The notes under the pieces: generated by a model
Seen by the model: only the letters and a program-made list of their open reading frames with translations
Database searches by the model: none
What the model was told of the DNA's origin: nothing
Made by a program: the position numbers and the translations under genes
NCBI RefSeq assembly: GCF_009684755.1
Contig: NZ_BLBC01000013.1
Span: 41,047 to 105,046, forward strand
DNA from: Capnocytophaga felis
Lineage (GTDB): Bacteria > Bacteroidota > Bacteroidia > Flavobacteriales > Flavobacteriaceae
Length of the DNA stretch: 64,000 bases
Direction: 5' to 3'
In this document: positions 35,801 to 42,769 of the stretch, in pieces
How the letters are laid out: every line of letters starts with the position of its first letter
How positions within the stretch are numbered: the first letter of the stretch is position 1

Positions 35801-36790
35801 TTAACCTATTAATTTAGCTACATCTTTAGCAAAATAAGAAGCGATGATGTCGGCTCCCGCCCTTTTGATAGCAGTTACTTGTTCGAGCATCACGGCATCG
35901 TGGTTAAGCCAGCCTTTTTCGGCAGCCGCTTTAAGCATTGCATATTCACCCGAAACCTGATACACCGCAACGGGAACTTCCGACATATTTTTTACCTCAC
36001 GAACAATATCCAGATAACACAATCCGGGCTTTACCATCACGATATCTGCTCCTTCTTCGATATCCATTCGGGTTTCTCTGATGGCTTCCAAACGATTGTG
36101 ATAATCCATTTGGTAGGTTTTTTTGTCTTTCGGAATATCCTGAATATCAACAGGAGCACTATCCAAAGCATCACGGAAAGGACCATAAAAAGCAGAAGCA
36201 TATTTGGCACTGTACGACATTATCCCAACATTCTGGAAATCATTATTTTCCAATGTTTCACGGATATTCAATATTCTTCCGTCCATCATATCGCTGGGAG
36301 CAACAAAATCGGCACCTGCCTGAGCGTGTGAAAGGCTCATTTGGCAAAGGGCATCTACTGTGGCATCGTTGGCAATTTGTCCGTTTTCGATAATTCCGTC
36401 GTGCCCGTAAACAGAATACGGGTCAAGTGCTACATCAGTCATTACCAACATCTGCGGAACGGCATTTTTCACAGTTTTAATGGCACGTTGCATTAATCCG
36501 TTAGGATTAGCGGCTTCCGTTCCTTTGTTATCTTTCAAATTGTCAGGAACTTTCACAAACAATAACACCGATTTCAAACCTAATTTCCAAAGTTCCTTCA
36601 CTTCTTTTTCAAGCAAATCCAAGCTATATCGGTAATAATTTGGCATTGAGGCGATTTCTTCTTTTACACCTTTGCCTTCCACCACAAAAAGTGGCACCAA
36701 AAAATTATCAGGCGTAACGATAGTCTCACGAACCAAACTACGAATGGCTTCGGTGGTACGCAATCTTCGGTTTCTTCTTAATGGATACAT
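35801..36790 (-). CDS. hemB: Delta-aminolevulinic acid dehydratase (porphobilinogen synthase) HemB
   Basis: 329 residues. It condenses two 5-aminolevulinate molecules into porphobilinogen in haem synthesis. VAPSDMMDGR, the lysine-bearing YSAKYASAFYGPFRDA and the second Schiff-base lysine in MVKPGLCYLDI are present. The metal-binding stretch lacks a cysteine cluster, so a magnesium-type rather than zinc-type active site is likely. It stands alone and is followed by the nested palindromic element. Confidence 0.96.
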   Translation of the reverse strand: MYPLRRNRRLRTTEAIRSLVRETIVTPDNFLVPLFVVEGKGVKEEIASMPNYYRYSLDLLEKEVKELWKLGLKSVLLFVKVPDNLKDNKGTEAANPNGLMQRAIKTVKNAVPQMLVMTDVALDPYSVYGHDGIIENGQIANDATVDALCQMSLSHAQAGADFVAPSDMMDGRILNIRETLENNDFQNVGIMSYSAKYASAFYGPFRDALDSAPVDIQDIPKDKKTYQMDYHNRLEAIRETRMDIEEGADIVMVKPGLCYLDIVREVKNMSEVPVAVYQVSGEYAMLKAAAEKGWLNHDAVMLEQVTAIKRAGADIIASYFAKDVAKLIG

Positions 36791-36848
36791 ATTTTTCGTT
36801 CAAAAAATTAAAATATTAAAAAAATTAAACAATCTAAAAAAGTATTTT

Positions 36849-37502
36849 TTAGTTTATTAATTTCTTGAAAGCAATTGCTTTATAATTATATGGAACAAGT
36901 TTTATAGCCTTATCGTATTGAAGTATTGCAAGAGATTTATCACCCTTAAATTCATATAACAGTCCTAAAAGAACATAATACTCACCTATCTGATTTTTCT
37001 GTGCATCGTTCATTTTATTAATGTCAACTTCGTCCAATACCTCTTGTATTTTCTTTATAAGCATTTCCACTTCTTTTTTGTCTTCAGAAGAAGCATCTTG
37101 TGTTGCTTTTCTGATATAAGATGTTTTAAAATCACTCATTCCTTTCAGATAGATATCGCAATTATCAAGTGATTGTACAAGCATTTTTTTTCCTAATTGC
37201 TTTCCAAAAAGCCTTTCTCTTTCATAATCTGATAAGCTTGAATCAGGATAATTCAGCATTGCAAATTTACGTATATCAGCATATAAAATCTCATTTTCAG
37301 TGTATTGTTTCATTATTTTGGCTACACAATCCACCCATATTTGGGGAATTTGCTCTCCATCTTTGCCTACAGATTCTTTTTCCAAACAAGCACACCAATC
37401 CTTGCTAAACATTGTTTCCAATTCTGTTTGAGTCAGTTGCTTTTGTGCACAACCAAGATAAACAGACAATATCAATATAACTAATACAATTTTTCTGTTC
37501 AT
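36849..37502 (-). CDS. Lipoprotein with C-terminal TPR-like helices
   Basis: 217 residues. The signal peptide ends in YLGC (lipobox, Cys 18), followed by AQKQL, which is not a surface-export signal. The central part is helical with a CACLE and a VDCVAK motif. The end (IGEYYVLLGLLYEFKGDKSLAILQYDKAIKLVPYNYKA) is one clear tetratricopeptide repeat with a second partial one. Its role is unknown, probably protein-protein contact in the periplasm. Confidence 0.7.
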   Translation of the reverse strand: MNRKIVLVILILSVYLGCAQKQLTQTELETMFSKDWCACLEKESVGKDGEQIPQIWVDCVAKIMKQYTENEILYADIRKFAMLNYPDSSLSDYERERLFGKQLGKKMLVQSLDNCDIYLKGMSDFKTSYIRKATQDASSEDKKEVEMLIKKIQEVLDEVDINKMNDAQKNQIGEYYVLLGLLYEFKGDKSLAILQYDKAIKLVPYNYKAIAFKKLIN

Positions 37503-37595
37503 TTTTATAAAGCTAAAACTTTGGTTTTATAGATACTTTGGAATAATACCAAAATATAAAAAATAGATTTCCTATTAGCACAAAGAGGTCGAGTT

Positions 37596-37719
37596 ATAAA
37601 AAGTATAATGGTAGTTCTAATTGTCAGGCTGAGCGTAGTCGAAGCCTTGTAATGATAAGGCTTCGACTACGCTCAGCCTGACAAAAACACTTCTTTTTTA
37701 AGGCATCATACTTTTTATA
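37596..37719. repeat. Nested palindromic element (copy 2)
   Basis: Outer arms ATAAAAAGTATAATG and CATCATACTTTTTAT enclose inner perfect arms at 37622-37647 and 37658-37683 (TGTCAGGCTGAGCGTAGTCG and its complement). Near-perfect pairing would give a very stable hairpin. It lies 65 bases 3' of the phosphoesterase gene. Confidence 0.8.
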
Positions 37720-37783
37720 TTACCTCCCACAAAGGTATTAAAAAATTGTAAACTTTGTCCTTTTTAGGATTGTTTTTTATAAT

Positions 37784-38629
37784 TTACCCTTTTTCAAGCT
37801 CAAAGATAGTAATTTCAGGGCGAACATTCAACCGAATTTTCTGTGAATGTCCCAATCCGCGATTAATATAAAGTGTTCTTGCGTTGGATAAGTTGAATTT
37901 TCCTGCGGTATAATTTTTATTTTTCACGGGAAGTATCGGAGGTGGCAAAAAAGGCGGTTTGCATTGTCCTCCGTGTGTATGCCCAGAAAGAATCCAACCT
38001 TCGTAATTGTGCCATACATTCAAATCACAAACATCAGGATTGTGGCAAAGCATAATATTCGCTTTGGTTGGCTCATAATCTGCAAAGGCTTTTTCTGCAT
38101 CAGTTTGCTTTGCCCAATAATCATCAAGTCCAATAAAATTTAATCCTTCTATTTCAACAGAGGAATTTCTCAGCACAGTAATCCCTTCTTTTTCAATTAT
38201 TTTTATTATTTGGTTAGCAACTTCGGGGTCGCTCCAATTCAATCCGTAATCGTGATTTCCCAAAATAGCAACTGTACCCAACTTTCCTTGAACGCTTTCT
38301 TGAAATACTTCTTCAAGTTTATCACGAATCAACCGCTCTTGATGAAGCGTGATATAATCTCCTGTATATACCACAAAATCAGGATTATATTCCTTTGCCT
38401 TTTTCAGCGAATTTATTAAATAAGAATTATCTACCCGATTCCCCGTGTGAATATCACTTATCTGCATTAAAGTTTTCCCAACCAACGATTCAGGGAGATT
38501 TTTGACAGGCATTTTCACACGGACAAACTCCAGCCAATGAGGCTCAATTCTCCAAGCGTACAAACCCGTCAAAGCCGTTATGCCCACAGCTCCCAAAAAA
38601 CTTTTCTTTATAAAACTTCGTCTATTCAC
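37784..38629 (-). CDS. Calcineurin-like metallophosphoesterase with twin-arginine signal
   Basis: 281 residues. The start codon is GTG at 38629, giving the Tat signal MNRRSFIKK plus a hydrophobic stretch, so it is exported folded or anchored in the membrane. The phosphoesterase signature is complete: SDIHTGN, YTGDY, GNHDYG, LCHNPD and GHTHGGQ, which bind two metal ions. It resembles the YaeI/YkuE group, which act on lipid A precursors or cell-wall-linked substrates; the substrate here is not known. Confidence 0.85.
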   Translation of the reverse strand: MNRRSFIKKSFLGAVGITALTGLYAWRIEPHWLEFVRVKMPVKNLPESLVGKTLMQISDIHTGNRVDNSYLINSLKKAKEYNPDFVVYTGDYITLHQERLIRDKLEEVFQESVQGKLGTVAILGNHDYGLNWSDPEVANQIIKIIEKEGITVLRNSSVEIEGLNFIGLDDYWAKQTDAEKAFADYEPTKANIMLCHNPDVCDLNVWHNYEGWILSGHTHGGQCKPPFLPPPILPVKNKNYTAGKFNLSNARTLYINRGLGHSQKIRLNVRPEITIFELEKG

Positions 38630-38849
38630 CGGATTTTTCTTTTAAAACCAAAAGAAAACATAACAATTTTTATGCCATAATAATTCAAAAAATCTTTACA
38701 AACGGAAAACATTCCGATTTTATTTTTTTGCTTAGATTGACATTTTTTACACTCTTTATATTTTTCAATTTTTCTTTGGCAATAGCTCACAAAGCAAAAT
38801 GACGTAAAAAAGACATATCAAAAATTAGAGAAAAAAGCTGAAATCCCCA

Positions 38850-38857
38850 TATCTTTG
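38850..38857 (+). promoter_or_regulatory. Promoter core TATCTTTG for the XRE regulator gene
   Basis: Perfect TAnnTTTG element 18 bases before the ATG at 38875. Confidence 0.65.
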
Positions 38858-38874
38858 CGAAAAATCAGGAAACT

Positions 38875-39756
38875 ATGAATATCGAAAAACTATCACAAAA
38901 AATTAAGGAATTACGAAAAGTTAAATGCCTTTCGCAAGAAGAATTGGCAGCTCAAGCGGGAGTTTCGCTCCGAACGGTTCAACGGGTGGAAAATGCAGAG
39001 AGCAATCCTTCGGGAGAAACTTTAAAACGTATTTTAAAAACTTTGGGTACTTCCTACGAGGCTCTGATTACTGAAACTATAACAGAAAAACCCTTGCGAA
39101 CCTTACAAGGTGTAAACGAGTATCTGCATATCTTCAACGATAAACTGATAATCAATAGGTCTGTTATTCCTGAAAATATAACAAAAACTTACGAGAAATC
39201 TATTTCGTATTTGTTTAAGTCATTAGGAGTTATATTTATTACAACATTATTGTCTACTATAATAGCCATTGTACTTTTCTTTTTGAACAACACTGGTTTA
39301 GCTATTTTTGCAACTGGTTTTGCGGTTATTCTTTTGATAGTGATTTTCCTTATAATGTGGTTTTCTTCGGGGGCAGTTCCATATATTGAACGTAAGCATA
39401 TTGTAGCAACAAAAATAGAGAGCACAAAACTTGGAAATATTTATTTCATAATCACTTACCGTGACGGAAAGTACATAAAAGAAAGGTCAGTTACTTTCAA
39501 AACCCGTGATTTAATGTATATTCAAGAAGGATTACATTCAGAAAACCTCATTGAGACCTACGAGGTAAATCAAAACTATGATACTTTAATTATTATACTT
39601 TCTGTACCTATGCTTCCTATTTTAGCAAGACTTTTTGATAAACTTGATTTTCCTGTAGTTATTACCTTATGGAGTTTAATAGGCATTATTTGTATAGTAA
39701 TCAAAGTCATCATAAAAACAATTCGGAATAACAGAAGATACGCACAATCACTTTAG
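38875..39756 (+). CDS. XRE-family transcriptional regulator with membrane domain
   Basis: 293 residues. The N-terminal helix-turn-helix (about residues 5-60: IKELRKVKCLSQEELAAQAG, then a SLRTVQRVENAESNPSGETL stretch) is a canonical Cro/CI fold. The C-terminal two thirds hold four membrane helices in two pairs (about 115-160 and 240-283) with a soluble loop between. Membrane-tethered XRE proteins may sense envelope or membrane changes. It is preceded by a strong promoter core. No target is evident nearby. Confidence 0.8.
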   Translation: MNIEKLSQKIKELRKVKCLSQEELAAQAGVSLRTVQRVENAESNPSGETLKRILKTLGTSYEALITETITEKPLRTLQGVNEYLHIFNDKLIINRSVIPENITKTYEKSISYLFKSLGVIFITTLLSTIIAIVLFFLNNTGLAIFATGFAVILLIVIFLIMWFSSGAVPYIERKHIVATKIESTKLGNIYFIITYRDGKYIKERSVTFKTRDLMYIQEGLHSENLIETYEVNQNYDTLIIILSVPMLPILARLFDKLDFPVVITLWSLIGIICIVIKVIIKTIRNNRRYAQSL

Positions 39757-39941
39757 AAAGAAAAAACAAATCCCAAAACCTGAAATTCTTACACTTTATT
39801 CAATTATTAACCAACCATTGAAAAATAAGAAGATTACATCTGTTTATCTCACTATCACCTTGCAAATTATCTTCCTTCATTTCAACTGACCAAATAAATT
39901 TAACAATAGTCAGTTGTTTTTTAACAAACAATTAACTAAAT

Positions 39942-39950
39942 GGGGGGGGG
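39942..39950 (+). promoter_or_regulatory. Run of nine G in the promoter of the surface lipoprotein gene
   Basis: Nine consecutive G lie seven bases upstream of the -7 element (39958), inside the spacer between -33 and -7. Such runs are very rare in DNA of this base composition. Slipped-strand changes in length would alter promoter spacing and switch expression. Confidence 0.6.
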
Positions 39951-39957
39951 TAAATCA

Positions 39958-39965
39958 TATCTTTG
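39958..39965 (+). promoter_or_regulatory. Promoter core TATCTTTG for the surface lipoprotein
   Basis: Perfect TAnnTTTG element 26 bases before the ATG at 39992. The in-frame ATG at 39914 lies upstream of it and cannot be used from this promoter. Confidence 0.65.
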
Positions 39966-39991
39966 CCGCACTAATTTTAATTTTATTACCA

Positions 39992-40396
39992 ATGAAAAAA
40001 ATCATTATGTTGGCTTTTGTAGCCTTAGGAACGTTAGTTATTTCGTGCGGAAAAGATGAGGATGCTAGTCTTGAAGGAACTTGGTATTTGGAATCTGCAT
40101 CTGAAAATGGAGTTGCTTTCCCTATTGATGAGTGTATGAAAAAGTCGTACAATAATTTCTCCAGTAAAACTTACACTACGGTACTCTATTCCAAAAATGA
40201 CAATGGAGAGTGTGTAGAGGATGAGCAAGATAAAGGAAGCTATGTTGTTTCCGGAGATACAATTACCCTTACAAATACAAACAACGAGACACTAACTTTT
40301 ACTTATTCAATCAAAGGTAGTACTTTGACCACAACTCATAAAGAAATGGAGAATGGTAAGGAACTCATCATCGTACAAGTTTTTAAAAAGAAATAA
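39992..40396 (+). CDS. Surface-exposed lipoprotein, lipocalin-like
   Basis: 134 residues from ATG 39992 (MKKIIMLAFVALGTLVISC). The lipobox cysteine (about 19) is followed by GKDED, a match to the C-x-K-(D/E)2 lipoprotein export signal shown in Capnocytophaga to direct lipoproteins to the cell surface. The mature part is a small beta-barrel-like domain (LEGTWYLESASENG, then alternating strands with TYSIKGSTLT), typical of lipocalin-like lipoproteins. A nine-G tract in its promoter suggests phase-variable expression. A shared terminator follows. Confidence 0.8.
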   Translation: MKKIIMLAFVALGTLVISCGKDEDASLEGTWYLESASENGVAFPIDECMKKSYNNFSSKTYTTVLYSKNDNGECVEDEQDKGSYVVSGDTITLTNTNNETLTFTYSIKGSTLTTTHKEMENGKELIIVQVFKKK

Positions 40397-40411
40397 TTTG
40401 TATGAGCGCAA

Positions 40412-40452
40412 AAAACTCCCAAGAAATTTTAAACTTACTTCTTGGGAGTTTT
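40412..40452. terminator. Bidirectional terminator
   Basis: A 14-base perfect stem (AAAACTCCCAAGAA / TTCTTGGGAGTTTT) between two convergent genes, with A and T runs in the stem ends serving both directions. Confidence 0.8.
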
Positions 40453-40456
40453 CTTT

Positions 40457-41434
40457 TTACTCCATCATATAAGTTGCATCAATGAGTGTATTTTGTTGAT
40501 TTTTAGATTGCAGTGCGTAATTAAATCCTTTCCTAACGCAAAATGCCCCAATTTCTCCTTTTTTGTTCAAAGCGATAAAACCCACTTGCAGATGTTCCAA
40601 TTCGGGCGAGTTTTTATACAAATCATAAATGCGTTTGGTAACGATTTCACAAGCCTCTTGCGGAGATTTTCCGTGTCGCATCAGTTCCACTACCATCGCA
40701 CTGCCCGCCGTACGGATAACCGCCTCGCCCAAGCCTGTCGCCGCAGCTGCTCCCACTTCGTTATCCAAAAACAGACCTCCGCCAATGATGGGCGAATCGC
40801 CTACTCTACCTGCCATTTTCCAAGCCATTCCGCTGGTGGTGCAAGCTCCCGAAAGATTTCCGTTTTCGTCCAATGCCAACATACTAATCGTATCGTGGTT
40901 TTCAATGTTGATAATGGGTTTGTATTGCGAAGTTTTTAGCCATTCTTCGTAGGCTTTTTTTGATTTTTCAGTAAGTAAATTTTCTTCTTTAAATCCTTGT
41001 GAAATAGCAAATTGCTTAGCTCCTTCGCCCACAAGCATCACGTGAGGCGTTTTTTCCATCACCAAACGAGCTACCGAAATGGGGTGTTTGATATTTTTCA
41101 AGCAAGCCACCGAACCGGCATTGTTATGACTGTCCATAATGCAGGCGTCAAGCGTTACATTCCCCTCACGGTCGGGGTAGCCGCCATATCCCACCGATGT
41201 TTCTTCGGGGTCAGCCTCAGCAGTCATCACGCCTTTTTCAACAGCATCCAAAGCATTTCCTCCCGAAGCAAGAATTTTCCAAGCCGCATCATTAGCGGGC
41301 AATCCGTGATTCCAAGTGCTGATAACCACAGGTTTAACATTAACAGAAGCTTCTGTTGTAGCAGTTTTTTCTGACGAATTTGATTTACAAGCAACTAAAA
41401 ATAAAGGAATTGCAAAAAAATAGATGGTTTTCAT
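40457..41434 (-). CDS. N(4)-(beta-N-acetylglucosaminyl)-L-asparaginase (aspartylglucosaminidase)
   Basis: 325 residues, Ntn-hydrolase family. It cleaves the GlcNAc-asparagine bond left after glycoprotein breakdown. A signal peptide ends in FLVAC, so it is a lipoprotein. STWNHGLPA contains the conserved Trp of the substrate site. HDTISML holds the autoprocessing Asp-Thr bond; Thr becomes the N-terminal nucleophile, as in the Flavobacterium enzyme. GRVGDSPIIGGG and ATGLGE line the active site. Together with the fucosidase, hexosaminidase and sulfatase nearby it fits use of host N-glycans. Confidence 0.9.
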   Translation of the reverse strand: MKTIYFFAIPLFLVACKSNSSEKTATTEASVNVKPVVISTWNHGLPANDAAWKILASGGNALDAVEKGVMTAEADPEETSVGYGGYPDREGNVTLDACIMDSHNNAGSVACLKNIKHPISVARLVMEKTPHVMLVGEGAKQFAISQGFKEENLLTEKSKKAYEEWLKTSQYKPIINIENHDTISMLALDENGNLSGACTTSGMAWKMAGRVGDSPIIGGGLFLDNEVGAAAATGLGEAVIRTAGSAMVVELMRHGKSPQEACEIVTKRIYDLYKNSPELEHLQVGFIALNKKGEIGAFCVRKGFNYALQSKNQQNTLIDATYMME

Positions 41435-41436
41435 TT

Positions 41437-41931
41437 CTATAAATTTTGGTGAATCATTTTTATGAAAAATTCGGTTTCTTTTCGGAAGATGTCAATCGGA
41501 TAGGAATGTTCCATTTTATTAATCAAATGGATTTCAATATTCTGATTTTCAGAAATATCACTACGAAGTAATTCCAAAGATTGCCAAGGCGGAATGACCT
41601 CATCTTGCAACCCGATTACTATTTGCATATATTGATTGTACTGCCGATTAAAGTCTGTTTTTATGGGCATTTCACCACGGAAAGCCAACGCCGGATTGAA
41701 CAACAAACAAGGTTTTTGCAACGCTTGAGCCAAATAATAAGTTACTAATCCTCCGGCACTTGACCCGATTATCACATCTACATCGTGGTATTCTTCCTGC
41801 AAGGCTTGAAACAGATTGGGCGTATTTTTGTAATCCAAAACGGGAGCAAAAACCCTTGCGTACCGTTGCAAAACTTCCCGTCGGTCATCTTGCAGAAAAC
41901 TATCCAAACCGTGTAAGTACAATATTTTCAT
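41437..41931 (-). CDS. YqiA/YcfP-like alpha/beta-fold esterase
   Basis: 164 residues. MKILYLHGLDS opens the fold (oxyanion region), GSSAGGL is the nucleophile elbow with the catalytic Ser, and an Asp (QDEVIPP) and a His (NKMEHSY) complete the triad. This family hydrolyses short acyl esters; the physiological substrate is unknown. It ends two bases before the asparaginase start on the same strand and begins 19 bases after the Crp/Fnr gene stop. Confidence 0.85.
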   Translation of the reverse strand: MKILYLHGLDSFLQDDRREVLQRYARVFAPVLDYKNTPNLFQALQEEYHDVDVIIGSSAGGLVTYYLAQALQKPCLLFNPALAFRGEMPIKTDFNRQYNQYMQIVIGLQDEVIPPWQSLELLRSDISENQNIEIHLINKMEHSYPIDIFRKETEFFIKMIHQNL

Positions 41932-41950
41932 TTTATGAGGAATTTTACGA

Positions 41951-42652
41951 TTAATTGCCTAACGACAATTTTTCTAACTTTTTCTTATTGAGTATTTTAA
42001 TCTTCTTTACTTGGGTTTCAATCCAATTATTTTTACTAAACTCGGAAAGCATCCTGATGAGTGATTCTGTTGCAGAGCCTATCATATTCCCGATTTCTTC
42101 CCGTGAAAGCTGAATGTTTATATAACCTTTTTCGTCAGTTCCGAAGTTATCCTCCAAGAACAACAATGTATCTGCCAATCGTTGTTTTACGGTTTTTTGT
42201 GCCAAATCAACAATTGTGTTATCCGCTTTTTTAAGTTCGTCACACACATTACGAAATACTTCAATGGAGAAATCAGTGTTAGTGGCAAAAAAATTAAACA
42301 CTTCGTCTTTTGGAATAAAACAAGCTTTTATATCCGTAAGGGCAACCGCCGTCAAATTCACCGAATCATTGGAAATCACACTTCGCTGCCCCAAAATATC
42401 GCCCTTTCCCACAAAGCGTACAATTTGGCTTTTCCCGTTGGCACTCAGTTTACTAAGTTTACAAATTCCTTCTTTAATACAATAAACACCTGCAAGTACA
42501 TCACCTTCTTCAAAGATGACCTCTCCTTTTTTGATAACCGAAGCAGTTTTACAATCAGAAATGATACGAAGCTCACCATCGCTCAGCGTTTTTAATATCT
42601 TTTGATGCCGAACAGAACAATGCTCACACTTTGTATCGGTTTGGTTTTTCAT
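41951..42652 (-). CDS. Crp/Fnr-family transcriptional regulator
   Basis: 233 residues from ATG 42652; the open frame reaches 42784, but the promoter core at 42673-42680 excludes the longer form. The N-terminus has a C-E-H-C pair, then the cyclic-nucleotide-binding-like barrel (GEVIFEEGDVLAGVYCIKEG) and a C-terminal winged helix, LSREEIGNMIGSATESLIRML. The recognition helix keeps the Glu and Arg that read TGA half-sites in Fnr. In Bacteroidota this regulator typically adjoins cbb3-oxidase genes. A perfect TGAT-N4-ATCA palindrome lies between it and the divergent copper ATPase gene. Confidence 0.9.
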   Translation of the reverse strand: MKNQTDTKCEHCSVRHQKILKTLSDGELRIISDCKTASVIKKGEVIFEEGDVLAGVYCIKEGICKLSKLSANGKSQIVRFVGKGDILGQRSVISNDSVNLTAVALTDIKACFIPKDEVFNFFATNTDFSIEVFRNVCDELKKADNTIVDLAQKTVKQRLADTLLFLEDNFGTDEKGYINIQLSREEIGNMIGSATESLIRMLSEFSKNNWIETQVKKIKILNKKKLEKLSLGN

Positions 42653-42672
42653 AATGTTTTTGTATTTCTTCG

Positions 42673-42680
42673 CAAAGATA
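42673..42680 (-). promoter_or_regulatory. Promoter core TATCTTTG for the Crp/Fnr gene
   Basis: Minus-strand TAnnTTTG match 21 bases before the ATG at 42652. Confidence 0.65.
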
Positions 42681-42688
42681 AAATTTTT

Positions 42689-42702
42689 ATGATAATTATC
42701 AT
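42689..42702. promoter_or_regulatory. Fnr-type operator ATGATAATTATCAT between divergent promoters
   Basis: A perfect 14-base palindrome with the Fnr/Crp core TGAT-N4-ATCA. Its right edge touches the -7 element of the ATPase promoter, and its left edge lies eight bases upstream of the regulator's own -7 element. Autoregulation and control of the copper ATPase by the adjacent regulator is the simplest reading. A Fur-like site is an alternative because of the GATAAT half. Confidence 0.6.
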
Positions 42703-42709
42703 ATCTTTG
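42702..42709 (+). promoter_or_regulatory. Promoter core TATCTTTG for the copper ATPase gene
   Basis: Plus-strand TAnnTTTG match, 61 bases before the ATG at 42770. It overlaps the last base of the palindromic operator. Confidence 0.65.
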
Positions 42710-42769
42710 CGGGGAAATAATGCTTGCCTGATTTACTTTTTTACACGCAAAGCAAAAACACACCCTGAT

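Noticed and set aside
42602..42769. Longer N-terminus of the copper ATPase, starting at ATG 42602
   Set aside because: It would span both divergent promoters and the operator and overlap the start of the Crp/Fnr gene; the CcoI zinc-ribbon-like domain begins at 42770.
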